NCBI GenBank assembly: GCA_963781285.1
Contig: CAWAFI010000020.1
Coordinates: forward strand, 87,884 to 151,883
Reading direction: 5' to 3'
DNA: 64,000 nt
Source: CAIWHR01 sp963781285
GTDB taxonomy: Bacteria; Pseudomonadota; Gammaproteobacteria; Burkholderiales; Casimicrobiaceae
The translations under genes were made by a program, and so were the position numbers. A model generated the notes under the pieces. It had not been told where the DNA came from, did no database searches, and saw nothing but the letters and a program-made list of their open reading frames with translations. Position 1 is the stretch's first letter; every line of letters begins with the position of its first letter. Of the stretch, positions 18,105 to 27,348 are shown piece by piece.

Positions 18105-19079
18105 TCAGCGCAACAGGATCGCCACGACGAGCAGCCCCAGCGTCACCAGCGCGAACAGCACGAGATAGGCGACCAGCATCGCGAGCGATCGCACGGCGAT
18201 GCCGGTCCACGAGCCGCCGTAGACTGCGCGCAGCGACCACAGCATGTACGCTGCCGCCCAGATGAGGAGCAGCGTGCGCAACGGTCCGACCGGGATGACG
18301 ATGGCGGCCACCGCAACGAAGAACAGGAACGCATGGTTGTGCGCGGCGAACACGAGGTGCTCGCCGTACAGGCGCGGGCGCGCGGGATAGCGGCGCCGGC
18401 GGCCGAGATAGAGCAGCTTCAACAATAGCGCGTACGCCGGAAGCAATGCGAACGCCGCGTAGGGCCCGTAACGGAGCATGCCGTTCACGAGCTGCGCGGA
18501 CTTGTCGGCGGATGACATCCGGTTGAAGCGCTCGATGCGGTTCTTGAGCACCGGCAGTTTTTCCTCGAACTCGCCGATACTGACGTTGAAAGTATCGTCG
18601 ACCACGGCCGCAACCGTCGGTCCCTTCCGCTCCTCGGTCGCCCCCGATTCGCGGCTCGATGCGGGTCCGTCGCGCGCGACCGGGGTCCCTTTTGGCTCCT
18701 CGGTCGCCTTCGAATTGCCGCTCGGCGCGACGTCGATCAACTCGACGTCCGAAAGGTCGGTCGCGATGCGCAACACGGCAAACAGCAACAGGCTCGCGAT
18801 CAGGAAGAGGCGCGCGGGGCGGACGTAGCGCCGCCGCCGTCCCGCGAAATACTCGCGCGTCAGAAAACCGGGCCGGACCATCAGCGCGGCCAGGGATTTC
18901 CACCACTTCCCGTCGAACGCCACGTACCGGCCCGCCGCCTCGCGCATGAACTCGCGCAGCGTCTGCAACCGCAGCCGCGTCTCCTGCCCGCAGGCGGGAC
19001 AATACGCGCCGGGCGACAGCGCACCGCAGTTGCGGCACGTCGGCTGGGCCGGGGCAGACGGCGGCGACGGATCGGGCAT
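18105..19079 (-). CDS. DUF3667-type membrane protein with zinc ribbon
   Basis: 324 residues from the ATG at 19079. The N-terminus carries CRNCGALSPGAYCPACGQ, a four-cysteine zinc-ribbon-like motif, followed by helical sequence with RYVAFDGKWWKSLAALMVRP and FLTREYFAGRRRRYVRPARL, the pattern of DUF3667 proteins. A first membrane segment follows (LFLIASLLLFAVLRI). A charged linker then leads to three or four more membrane helices up to the C-terminus. The frame is open far upstream to 19514, but that part overlaps trmJ. Function is not known. Confidence 0.75.
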   Translation of the reverse strand: MPDPSPPSAPAQPTCRNCGALSPGAYCPACGQETRLRLQTLREFMREAAGRYVAFDGKWWKSLAALMVRPGFLTREYFAGRRRRYVRPARLFLIASLLLFAVLRIATDLSDVELIDVAPSGNSKATEEPKGTPVARDGPASSRESGATEERKGPTVAAVVDDTFNVSIGEFEEKLPVLKNRIERFNRMSSADKSAQLVNGMLRYGPYAAFALLPAYALLLKLLYLGRRRRYPARPRLYGEHLVFAAHNHAFLFFVAVAAIVIPVGPLRTLLLIWAAAYMLWSLRAVYGGSWTGIAVRSLAMLVAYLVLFALVTLGLLVVAILLR

Positions 19080-19174
19080 GACGGCGGTCGAGATCTCTGC
19101 CGCGTCGTCGCGCGGCCCGGGGCGATAGACGCCGGCGATGATAACCGAGCGCGCGCGCTCCGCTGCATCGTGCT

Positions 19175-19903
19175 TCACCGCTTCATGAACTGATCGATCC
19201 GGGCGAGAATTCCGCGCAGGATGTTGACTTCCTCCTTTTCGAGACCCGCGCGCGCGAAAAGTCGCCGCAGCCGCGGCAGCAGGCGTTTGGGCATCCGCGG
19301 ATCGAGGATGCGCATCGCGACCAATGTCTTCTCGCCGTGGGCGTACAAGGCCTCGACCTCGTCGGCAGTGGCGGGTTCGAAACGCGGTGCGCGCCACACG
19401 TCGCCGCCGGCCGCCGCGACGCGCAATTCGTAGGCGACGACCTGCACGGCTGCCGCGAGATTGAGCGACGCGTAGTCCGGATTCGCGGGGATCGTCGCGA
19501 CCGCGCCGCAGCACGCGAGCTCGTCGTTCGACAAGCCAGACATCTCGGTGCCGAACACCAGCGCGACATCACCGTGCGCAGCGTGGCCGATCGCCTCGAC
19601 GGCCGCAGCGCGCACCGGCAGCACCCGGCCGGCGAACTCGCGCGGCCGCGCCGAAAGTCCCACGGCCAGCACGCAACCGGCAAGTGCCTCCGGGAGCGTC
19701 GCGACCACTCGCGCGCCGTCGAGAATCGCTGTCGCGCTTGACGCGAGTGCGACGGCTTGCGGATCGGGAAAGCGGCGCGGCGCGACCAGCACGAGACGGC
19801 CGATTCCCATCGTCAGCATCGCGCGCGCCGCGGCGCCGATGTTGCCCGGGTGGCTGGGTGCGACGAGGACGACGCGCACGCGGCGCAGGCGATCGGAGGT
19901 CAT
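19175..19903 (-). CDS. trmJ: tRNA (cytidine/uridine-2'-O)-methyltransferase TrmJ
   Basis: 242-residue SPOUT enzyme acting on position 32 of tRNAs. The N-terminus VRVVLVAPSHPGNIGAAARA is the family opening. ALVFGTEMSGLSNDELACCG and IPANPDYASLNLAAAVQVVA form the knotted SAM-binding site. The C-terminal extension with LRRLFARAGLEKEEVNILRG is particular to TrmJ. The start ATG at 19903 is preferred to longer in-frame starts which overlap suhB upstream DNA. It is divergent from suhB, a neighbour it also has in other proteobacteria. Confidence 0.9.
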   Translation of the reverse strand: MTSDRLRRVRVVLVAPSHPGNIGAAARAMLTMGIGRLVLVAPRRFPDPQAVALASSATAILDGARVVATLPEALAGCVLAVGLSARPREFAGRVLPVRAAAVEAIGHAAHGDVALVFGTEMSGLSNDELACCGAVATIPANPDYASLNLAAAVQVVAYELRVAAAGGDVWRAPRFEPATADEVEALYAHGEKTLVAMRILDPRMPKRLLPRLRRLFARAGLEKEEVNILRGILARIDQFMKR

Positions 19904-20014
19904 CGGGCGGGAAGCGACGCGCGGCGGCGCGAACGGGGCGGTTACAATGATGCTTTCGTTCTTCCTCGCCCTGCCCGATGGCTGCCATGTCGGCGGGAAA
20001 CGGCACAATCCGAC

Positions 20015-20851
20015 ATGCATCCCACGCTCACCATCGCGGTGAAAGCCGCGCGCCGCGCCGGTAACGTGATCAACCGCGGAGCCCGCGAGCTCGACCTCCT
20101 CACCGTCACGTCGAAGGGGCCGAAGGATTTCGTCAGCGAGGTCGACCGCGAGGCCGAACGGCAGATCGTCGAGACGCTGCTCGCGGCGTATCCGGACCAC
20201 GCGATTCTAGCAGAGGAAGGCACGGCCAAAGGCGCCAACGCCGACGCCGAGAATGTCTGGATCATCGATCCGCTCGACGGCACGACGAATTTCCTGCACG
20301 GTTTCCCGCAGTATTGCGTGTCGATCGCGCTCGCGCACAAGGGGCAGGTGACGCAGGGGGTGATCTACGACCCCTGCCGCAACGACCTGTTCACCGCGAC
20401 GCGCGGGCGCGGCGCGTACCTCAACGACCGCCGGATGCGCGTTTCGCGCCGGCACCATATGCGCGAGTGCCTGATCGGCACCGGCTTCCCGTTCCGCGAC
20501 GGCAGCTATCTCGACACCTACCTGCGGATGATGAAGACGATGATCGAGCAGACTGCCGGCCTGCGCCGCCCAGGCGCAGCCGCGCTGGACCTCGCCTACG
20601 TCGCCGCCGGGTTCTACGACGGCTTCTGGGAAGTCGGGCTCAACCCATGGGACGTGGCCGCCGGCAGCCTGCTCGTGCAGGAAGCGGGAGGACTCATCGG
20701 CGATCTGTCCGGCGAAGGGGATTATCTCCACGGCGGCCAGGTCATCGCGGCCAATCCGAAGGTTTTTGCCCAGATGGTGACCGCGCTCGCCCCGTTCCGG
20801 TCCGAGCTCGTGCGCGAACGCCGGCCCGCCCCCGTGGTACCTGCGCCCTGA
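20015..20851 (+). CDS. suhB: Inositol-1-monophosphatase family protein SuhB
   Basis: 278 residues. Metal-binding motifs are complete: the Glu pair in AILAEEGTAK, IIDPLDGTTNFLHGFPQYCV (the D-P-L-D-G-T-T motif) and the late LNPWDVAAGSLLVQEAGG. The N-terminus MHPTLTIAVKAARRAGNVIN is typical of bacterial SuhB, which hydrolyses inositol phosphate and also takes part in rRNA transcription antitermination. ATG at 20015 chosen because it begins the conserved sequence. The C-terminal ~20 residues are Pro/Arg-rich and not conserved. Confidence 0.92.
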   Translation: MHPTLTIAVKAARRAGNVINRGARELDLLTVTSKGPKDFVSEVDREAERQIVETLLAAYPDHAILAEEGTAKGANADAENVWIIDPLDGTTNFLHGFPQYCVSIALAHKGQVTQGVIYDPCRNDLFTATRGRGAYLNDRRMRVSRRHHMRECLIGTGFPFRDGSYLDTYLRMMKTMIEQTAGLRRPGAAALDLAYVAAGFYDGFWEVGLNPWDVAAGSLLVQEAGGLIGDLSGEGDYLHGGQVIAANPKVFAQMVTALAPFRSELVRERRPAPVVPAP

Positions 20852-20962
20852 CACGTCGGACGGGATTCTCGGGCGCTGCCCGCGCCGAGGCCGCCAGCGC
20901 TCCGGTCGGACCAAAGTTGCACGTTGGCGCCATTCCGCTACCATGGCGGACCCCAGGCCTGC

Positions 20963-20988
20963 CCAATAGTGTGAATTCATGCTATTGG
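20963..20988. repeat. Inverted repeat upstream of the subtilase gene
   Basis: CCAATAG (20963-20969) and CTATTGG (20982-20988) form perfect 7-base arms around a 12-base centre that itself contains GAATTC. It is an AT-rich island 58 bases before the protease start in very GC-rich DNA, so it may be an operator. The rest of the 20852-21045 gap shows nothing else clear. Confidence 0.35.
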
Positions 20989-21045
20989 CATCGAACTTGC
21001 TCGCGCTAGGAGCCCGTTCTACCGCCGTTTGGAGTGGAGTCCCGC

Positions 21046-23265
21046 ATGCACCGCCGGTCCGGCACTACCTCAACGATCCGCACCGCCAGCGCCGGGTTCG
21101 GCGCCGCACTGGTCGCGCTGCTGCTGGCCACCATTCCGAATGTTGGACTGGCCGAGACTGTTTACGCACTCCGGGTCCGGCTGCATCCCGATGTCGCCGC
21201 CCCGGGCACATTGCCGCCGGCGCAGCAGGTACGCCTCGAGCGGCTCGCCGGCATGGCGCTGACACTGACCCGCACGACCCGGACCGGTGGTCTCGAACTG
21301 GCGCTCGCCGAGCCCCGTGACGCTGCCGATCTGAAATCCGCGCTGCGCGCCCTGCGCCGCGACCGGTCGGTGCTTTGGGCCGAGGTGGCCGTGCCGCGCG
21401 CGACCGCCAAGACGATGCGCAAGCGCTCGGCGGTCGGCGGAGGCATCAATCCGGCACCGGGCCCGGCAAGCGGGCGGGGAAACAAGTTGATGGTGCGGCT
21501 CGCGGACGGTGTTGTCGCCGACTGGGCGGACCTGCTGCCGCGCTTCACCGCGCAGACGGGCGTTCCTCTTGCGGCCGAGCGCAAGATCGGCAACGTGTGG
21601 GTGCTGCGGCTCGCACAAGCGCAGACCGCCGAACGGCTGACCGAACTCGCCCTCCAGCTTCAGGCAGACGCCGCAGTCCAGTATGCCGACCCGGTGCTGC
21701 GCAAGTACCCGCAGTTCGTCCCCGACGATGCGCTGTACCCGAAGCAATGGGCGCTCTGGGATCCGGTCGCGGGCGTCAACGTATCCCCGGCTTGGGACCT
21801 GCAGTTGGGGCAGGCACCCGTCGGCACCACGGTCGCGGTGATCGACACCGGCATCCTGATGCACGCCGATCTCGCGAGCCGGATTCTCCCTGGCTACGAC
21901 TTCATCAGCGACTCCGGGCGCGCGCGCGACGACGACGCCCGCGATTCCGATCCGCGCGACGAGGGCGACTGGATGGTCGACGGCGCGTGCGGCGGCTTTG
22001 CCGCCCGACCCAGCTCGTGGCACGGTACCTTCGTCACCGGGATCATCGCCGCCGATGCGAACAACGAGATTGGCACCGCCGGAATGGATCTGTTCGCGCA
22101 GATTGTTCCCGTGCGCACGCTGGGCGAATGCGGCGGCACCGACGAAGACGTCTACGAGGGGATGCTGTGGGCGTCGGGCGTGCCGATTGCCGGCGTGCCA
22201 CCGAACCCGTATCCGGCGAAGGTGATCAACATGAGTCTCGGGGGCTTCGGCGCCTGCGCGAATTCGATCCAGGAGGCGATCGACGACGCGCTGGCGCAGG
22301 GTTCCGTCGTCGTCGTGGCCGCGGGCAACGAGACCGAGGACGCGCTGGACTTCTCACCTGCGGGCTGCAGCGGCGTGATTACGGTGGCCGCCATCAACCG
22401 CTCGGGCGACCGCGCGTTCTATTCGAACTTCGGCCGCCGCATCGACCTCGCCGCACCCGGTGGCGATGGCGACTTCACCGACTGGATCCTGTCGTTGTCC
22501 AACGATGGCACGACCTCGGCTGGCGCCGAGGCCTATGCCTACGAGATCGGTACCAGCGCCGCGGCACCGCACGTGGCCGGCACCGTCTCGCTGATGCTTG
22601 CCCGCAACCCGACGCTGACGCCTGGACAGGTGCTGTCGATTCTGCAGGGCACGGCCCGCGATTTCCCGTCGGGCTCGAGCTGCAGCCTCGGCAACCTGTG
22701 CGGTACCGGGATGCTCGACGCGGGGCTCGCGCTCGCGAGCACGTTGCCGGGCAATCTCGTTGCGCCCCCGGGTGCGGCGGCGGTCGTCGAATACTATCGC
22801 TTCGACCTCGACCACTATTACATCACCGCCGATCCCCTCGAGGCTGCGGCGATCGACGCCAACCCGCTGTCGCCCAATACGCGCACCGGTCTCTATTTCT
22901 TCGCGTGGACCGACCCGGCGCTCGCGCCGTTCGGCGCCCAGCCCATGTGCAAGTTCTATGGCAGCGCCGCGCAACTGATCGATTCATTCTTCTTCACCGC
23001 GAATGCGAGCGAGTGTAGCTTCGTGCTCGCCAAGGGGTTGGGCACGTGGTCGCTCGTCAATCCTGCCGCGTTCTGGGTGTTGCCCGCCGCAGCCGACGGC
23101 CAATGCGCGCCCGGGACGGTACCCGTCTACCGTTTCGGCAACAACCGGCGCGACTTCAACCAGCGCCACACGATCGATCTCTCGGTCAAGCGGGCGATGA
23201 TCAACCGTGCGTGGGTGCCGGACGGCGCCGGCAAGAACGGCGTCGCGTTCTGCTCGCCGATCTAG
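21046..23265 (+). CDS. Secreted subtilisin-like serine protease (S8) with DUF5648-like C-terminal domain
   Basis: 739 residues. A signal peptide (about 1-38, ending GLAET) is followed by a prodomain to about residue 220 and the S8 catalytic domain. The triad is Asp267 in TVAVIDTGILMHADL, His326 in SSWHGTFVTGIIAA and Ser504 in IGTSAAAPHVAGTVSLML. AKVINMSLGG and VVVVAAGNE are standard conserved stretches. After about residue 570, VVEYYRFDLDHYYITADPLE and later VPVYRFGNNRRDFNQRHTID resemble the DUF5648 module found at the ends of secreted proteins. A GTG at 21034 is an alternative start; the ATG at 21046 has GGAG upstream. A strong hairpin follows the stop. Confidence 0.9.
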   Translation: MHRRSGTTSTIRTASAGFGAALVALLLATIPNVGLAETVYALRVRLHPDVAAPGTLPPAQQVRLERLAGMALTLTRTTRTGGLELALAEPRDAADLKSALRALRRDRSVLWAEVAVPRATAKTMRKRSAVGGGINPAPGPASGRGNKLMVRLADGVVADWADLLPRFTAQTGVPLAAERKIGNVWVLRLAQAQTAERLTELALQLQADAAVQYADPVLRKYPQFVPDDALYPKQWALWDPVAGVNVSPAWDLQLGQAPVGTTVAVIDTGILMHADLASRILPGYDFISDSGRARDDDARDSDPRDEGDWMVDGACGGFAARPSSWHGTFVTGIIAADANNEIGTAGMDLFAQIVPVRTLGECGGTDEDVYEGMLWASGVPIAGVPPNPYPAKVINMSLGGFGACANSIQEAIDDALAQGSVVVVAAGNETEDALDFSPAGCSGVITVAAINRSGDRAFYSNFGRRIDLAAPGGDGDFTDWILSLSNDGTTSAGAEAYAYEIGTSAAAPHVAGTVSLMLARNPTLTPGQVLSILQGTARDFPSGSSCSLGNLCGTGMLDAGLALASTLPGNLVAPPGAAAVVEYYRFDLDHYYITADPLEAAAIDANPLSPNTRTGLYFFAWTDPALAPFGAQPMCKFYGSAAQLIDSFFFTANASECSFVLAKGLGTWSLVNPAAFWVLPAAADGQCAPGTVPVYRFGNNRRDFNQRHTIDLSVKRAMINRAWVPDGAGKNGVAFCSPI

Positions 23266-23288
23266 GTCGGCCGCCATCTTCATACAGC

Positions 23289-23325
23289 AACGGCCGGCGG
23301 AGCGATTCGCCGGCCGTTCGCTTTT
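23289..23325 (+). terminator. Rho-independent-type terminator after the protease gene
   Basis: AACGGCCGGCG (23289-23299) pairs perfectly with CGCCGGCCGTT (23308-23318) around an 8-base loop, and is followed by TTCGCTTTT. It lies 24 bases past the protease stop and may also serve the convergent permease gene. Confidence 0.8.
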
Positions 23326-23373
23326 GTGCTCGGCCTTCGCGCCGCCTCGCCGCTCGCGCCGCCTCGGCCTCCG

Positions 23374-24495
23374 CTACGCCGCGCCGGTCGTATTCGTGGG
23401 GGCGGGCGCGCCGGCGGTGCCGGTCGCAGTCTCGGCCGGTGTCTCTTGCGCGGACGCCGCGCCGCTGGCCCAGTCCTTGATCAGCGCATAGCCGACGGCG
23501 AGCAGCACCGGTCCCAGGAATACGCCGACGAAGCCAAACGCGATCGCGCCGCCAAGCACGCCGAGCAGCACGAGCACGAACGGCAGGGCGCTGCCGCGGC
23601 TGATGATCATCGGCTTGATGACGTTGTCGACCGACGAGACGACCAGCGTACCCCACACGAACATGAAGATTGCCCACCCCAGTTCTCCCTGGTTCAGCAG
23701 CAACAGACCGGCCGGAATCCACACCAGCGGCGGGCCGATGGGGACCGGCGAGAGGAAGAAAGTCACGAGACCGAGCAGAGGCGCCGCCTTGAATCCCGCC
23801 AGCGCGAGGCCGATCGCCATCAGGACGCCCTGCGCCAGCGCCGTTCCAAGTATGCCGAGCACGACCCCGCGCACAGTCACGGCCGCCACGCCCGTCAGGT
23901 GCCGTCCCCGGTCGCCGGCGATGCGGGCGACCGCCGCGTGCAGCCGATCGACGATCGCGTCGCCGTCGCGCAGTAAGAAGAAGGCGATGAAGATCGACAA
24001 CGCGAGCTGGAGGATGCCGCCCAGCAGCATCGTACCGCTTGCCAGCAACACCTTTCGCGCCGGCTCGAAGTAGGTGCGCGCCGCTTCGAGGAGCTTCGCC
24101 GTGTCGTGGGCGAAGCCGCCCCACTTCTCCGCGGCCCACTCGCCGATCAGCGGCAGTCCGGCGACCCAGCCCGGCGGCTCGGGGAGGCCCGTCTTCACGA
24201 ACTGTTGCACCCAGTCGCCAACGCGGTCGGCGTTGTCGGCAATCGTGATGCCGACGATCACGAATGGTGCGAGCACCGTCACCGCCATCACCAGGACCAC
24301 GAGCATCGCAGCCAGGCCGGAGCGGCCGCCGAGCCAGTCGCGCAGGCGCAGGAACAGCGGCCACAGCGTCGCGCAAAGGATCGCCGCCCAGAGGATCGCC
24401 GTGACGAAAGGCTGCAGCACAAGGAAACAACCGATGATCAGGATCGCGAGGACGACGAGCGTCAGCGTGCGGTCGATATGCGGAGGAGGCTTCAT
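23374..24495 (-). CDS. AI-2E family transporter (PerM/TqsA-like)
   Basis: 373 residues, about eight membrane segments. The paired N-terminal helices, the FAPFVIVGITI-type region, the amphipathic soluble part and the conserved core ALSIFIAFFLLRDGDAIVDR, FLSPVPIGPPLVWIPAGLLL and GFVGVFLGPVLLAVGYALIK mark the AI-2E exporter-like family (PF01594). Members move varied small solutes or ions, so no substrate is named. The C-terminal ~30 residues are Ala/Thr/Pro-rich. The ATG at 24495 is preferred to one at 24522. The 237 bases between this gene and phnX hold no recognisable gene. Confidence 0.87.
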   Translation of the reverse strand: MKPPPHIDRTLTLVVLAILIIGCFLVLQPFVTAILWAAILCATLWPLFLRLRDWLGGRSGLAAMLVVLVMAVTVLAPFVIVGITIADNADRVGDWVQQFVKTGLPEPPGWVAGLPLIGEWAAEKWGGFAHDTAKLLEAARTYFEPARKVLLASGTMLLGGILQLALSIFIAFFLLRDGDAIVDRLHAAVARIAGDRGRHLTGVAAVTVRGVVLGILGTALAQGVLMAIGLALAGFKAAPLLGLVTFFLSPVPIGPPLVWIPAGLLLLNQGELGWAIFMFVWGTLVVSSVDNVIKPMIISRGSALPFVLVLLGVLGGAIAFGFVGVFLGPVLLAVGYALIKDWASGAASAQETPAETATGTAGAPAPTNTTGAA

Positions 24496-24732
24496 TGCTT
24501 CATTGTTCGTTATGGCATGCACAACCGCGGTTCCCGGTCGTGGCGGCAGTTTGCCACACCTGGTGTCCTGTTCCGTAGGCTCCGAAGATAAGGGAGCGGA
24601 TGAAATCGGCCGTCAGGCAAGGCGCGAGGCGAGACAGTGGTCCGGCTAAGGCGAGCCGGAGCAACACGATATGGCGGCCGCTCAGTGGACATTGAGCGCC
24701 GCGAACGATCGCGCGAACTTACGGAACGGACA

Positions 24733-25563
24733 CTAAGGCTTTTCGCCGCGCGCAAGCCGGGCCTCGATGTCGTCGAGGCACGGCAGGATGTCGGCGATCG
24801 TGTCGACCACGTAATGCGCGCCGGTTTGGTACATGCGCGTGTAGGCCCCTTGGCGCAGCCGCTGTTGCTCCGGTTCCGGCAATTTCTTCCACTCCTTCAA
24901 CGGCAGGCCGACCTCGTTGCCGCTGATCGCGAGACCGATCACCCACATGCCGGCATTCAAGCCCTCCTCGAGGCCGGGCCGCGTGTCGTCGACCTTCACG
25001 CACGCCTCGACCGGCGACACGCCGAGGTTCATCATGTTCTGCAGGCACATGTACGGATACGGGCGCCCTGCCGGCACTTCCGACGCGCACACCGTGGAGT
25101 CCGGCGCGTAGCCCTGCTTCTTCGCGTCGCGCTGGTTGATCTTCATCATGTCCGTCAGGTAGCCGGTCGTCGAGCCGATCTTGTACCCGCGCTTGCGCAG
25201 CGCCTTGACGATGGCGAGCGTCCCGGGGATGAGCACGGAATATTCGGACAGGCATTTGATCTGCAGCGGCACGAAGTCCGCGAACATCGCATCGACGTCG
25301 GCGGAGGTGGGCGGCTTCCCGTGCTTCTGCTGCCAGCGCTTCGCCACCGAGTCGAGCTGGGTGATCCGCTCGATGTGCACGCGCTTGTGCGCCCCCATCG
25401 GCGCACGCGCCTCCTCCATCGTGATCGGCACGCCCCGACGCATGAACACATCGACGAACACGACGGCCGGCGCCATGCAGCCGAAGTCCATCGTCGTGCC
25501 CGCCCAGTCGAGAAGTACGGCCTGGATCTTGCCGCGGTAGTGGCGTTGATACGTGAACGTCAT
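24733..25563 (-). CDS. phnX: Phosphonoacetaldehyde hydrolase (phosphonatase) PhnX
   Basis: 276-residue HAD-superfamily enzyme that cleaves phosphonoacetaldehyde to acetaldehyde and phosphate, using a Schiff-base lysine. QAVLLDWAGTTMDFGCMAP holds the nucleophilic Asp and the typical Ala in place of the second Asp. The cap region MEEARAPMGAHKRVHIERIT holds the Schiff-base Lys. Motif II is GSTTGYLTDMM, and motif III/IV sits near VKVDDTRPGLEEGLNAGMWV. All key residues are present. It stands alone: no phnW aminotransferase or phosphonate transporter is nearby. A MarR regulator is divergent, 201 bases away. Confidence 0.93.
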   Translation of the reverse strand: MTFTYQRHYRGKIQAVLLDWAGTTMDFGCMAPAVVFVDVFMRRGVPITMEEARAPMGAHKRVHIERITQLDSVAKRWQQKHGKPPTSADVDAMFADFVPLQIKCLSEYSVLIPGTLAIVKALRKRGYKIGSTTGYLTDMMKINQRDAKKQGYAPDSTVCASEVPAGRPYPYMCLQNMMNLGVSPVEACVKVDDTRPGLEEGLNAGMWVIGLAISGNEVGLPLKEWKKLPEPEQQRLRQGAYTRMYQTGAHYVVDTIADILPCLDDIEARLARGEKP

Positions 25564-25764
25564 GGCTGGGGCTCCCGTTTCGCGCGTTGGACCGGGGAGG
25601 ATAGTTGCGAGCTCGTCCGCGGGTCAAGCACCGCTGCCGTTCGGCGACGATCGCAAATGTCGGAGCCTGAGGCCCGGCACCCGGCGGTGCGGTCGTCCGG
25701 CAACGCGCTTGCGCTAAGATGCCCGCCAGCGACGGACGGCCATCAGCCGTGACGAGGGATTCGC

Positions 25765-26235
25765 ATGCCACGCAAGCGCAAGGGCGGCCGCAAGGCCGAT
25801 GGACGCATCGAGCACGGCATCCTGACCAACCTCATCGGCTTTCACCTGCGGCAGGCGCAGATCGCCGTCTTCCGCGACTTCGCCGAGACCATGGGTGCCT
25901 TGGACATCACGCCCGGGTTGTTCGCCGTCCTCGTGCTGGCCGAGTCCAATCCCGGGTTCAAGCAGAGCGAGCTCGCGCGGGCCGTCCATCTCGATCGCTC
26001 CACCGTCGTTTCCGTCGTCGACAATCTGGAGCGCCGGGGCCTGCTCGAACGGCGTGCAGTCGCCCATGACCGCCGCTCCAACGCGCTGCGTCTCACCGGG
26101 GCCGGCGTGAAGCTTCTCAAGACACTGAAGCGCCGGGTGGCCGAGCATGAGAAGCGGCTCGCGCGCAACCTCGACGCCGGCGAGCGCGCGACGCTCGTTG
26201 CGCTGCTGCAGCGGATCTTCCCCGAGCTGCGCTAG
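25765..26235 (+). CDS. MarR family transcriptional regulator
   Basis: 156 residues. The winged helix-turn-helix is complete: FKQSELARAVHLDRSTVVSV as recognition region and VVDNLERRGLLERRAVAHDR with the wing DRRSNALRLTGAG. A Lys/Arg-rich N-terminal stretch precedes it. MarR proteins of this kind often respond to aryl-CoA or aromatic acids. It could regulate phnX, from which it is divergent, or the aromatic operon that starts 2 kb downstream; neither is shown by the sequence. No damage is seen. Confidence 0.88.
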   Translation: MPRKRKGGRKADGRIEHGILTNLIGFHLRQAQIAVFRDFAETMGALDITPGLFAVLVLAESNPGFKQSELARAVHLDRSTVVSVVDNLERRGLLERRAVAHDRRSNALRLTGAGVKLLKTLKRRVAEHEKRLARNLDAGERATLVALLQRIFPELR

Positions 26236-26278
26236 CCCTTCCGTCCGATCGCGCTGCACGTTCGGGCACGGCTTCCGG

Positions 26279-27153
26279 TCACTGGAATTCGCCCACGAGG
26301 GGAAAGTCGCCGGGCGCACCGTAGCCGAACATCACGTCCGCCACACCATCGCGCTTCGTGCTCACGTGCCAGATGCCGTCCCGGAAGATACACAGATCGG
26401 CCTTGCCGTCGCCATCCCAGTCGAACAGCAGCGGAACGTCCTTCGACAGGCCGCCGAAGCCGGGCATCATGTCGGCGCCGCCGCTGCGATTCGTGTCGAT
26501 GAACCACAGACCGCTGCGGTAGATCACGAGGTCGACGATGCCGTCGCCGTTGACGTCGGCGGCCAACGGCACGTCGCCAGGCGCGCCACCGAAGCCGAAC
26601 ATCAGGTCGGCCACGCCGTCGAGACCGCGGTCGACGAACCACAGACCGGCGCGGTAAATCACCAGGTCGTCAAGGGCGCCCGGCCCCGAAAAGCTCGCCG
26701 TCAGCGGAATATCGCCCGCCATCCCACCGAAGGCTGCCACAACATCGACGATGCCGTCGCGTTTCGCATCGATGTTCCACAAGCCATTCCGATAGATGAT
26801 CAGGCTCGTTTTGCCGCCGGGGTCGATGCGGCCAACCAGTGGCACGTCTCCGGCCGTGCCAAAGGGAATCTTCGCATCGGGAACCTGATCAAAATTGAAA
26901 TCGAGCAGGAAGCGGTAGTACGGGTTTCCACTTCGATGTCGGTGCGCGGAATATTGGAGCCGGTTACGTACACGGCATCCAGCTTTTGTGTCTCGGCAGC
27001 TTCCTGCGCGGCGACGAGTGGCGCTGCGCCGAGCAGAAGACCGCCGCTTGCCAGCAGCGGAGCACACCGCAGCACGGTCCACAAGCGCTTCCGTACATCG
27101 CGGCGCCGACGCGAACCCGCGGCCACAGTCTCCCCATACTGAACCGCCGCCAT
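26279..27153 (-). pseudogene. FG-GAP/VCBS-type beta-propeller protein joined out of frame to a TonB-receptor-like leader
   Basis: The C-terminal 200 residues form a repeat array of about 50 residues per unit, each with a GDVPL motif, an IYR-x-GLW strand pair and a D-x-DG calcium-loop-like stretch (for example DVNGDGIVDLVIYRSGLWFI). At least four units are clear. Upstream, near 26935, the frame changes. The frame before it, starting at 27153, reads a signal peptide and then QKLDAVYVTGSNIPRTDIE, which looks like the start of a TonB-dependent receptor rather than of a propeller protein. This may be a simple frameshift in an odd protein or a deletion joint between two genes. The N-terminal part of the propeller frame beyond the joint has no family likeness. 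Confidence 0.6.
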
Positions 27154-27348
27154 TTAACAATTCCTGCAGGTGGTCAATTCCGGCCGACACGACAGAATTC
27201 TAGCCCTGACCGAGGTTCGCGCGACCATGATCTGCACCCCTGCGACGAACCGGGGCGGGCGCGGCATGAGCAGCCCTGCTGGCGGATGGCTCCGGCCGTG
27301 TACAATCCTCGTAAGATTCAAGAGGGAAATCCTCGAAAGGAGCGCACC

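Noticed and set aside
18105..19514. A longer 469-codon version of the DUF3667 gene
   Set aside because: The extra 5' part overlaps trmJ on the same strand in another frame and has no family likeness; the ATG at 19079 begins the zinc ribbon.
24640..24740. GGACATT...GGACACTAAGG and the similar GGACACT pair near 60990-61010 as a possible repeat or IS end
   Set aside because: The similarity is limited to about 8 bases, with no flanking duplications or transposase remnant.
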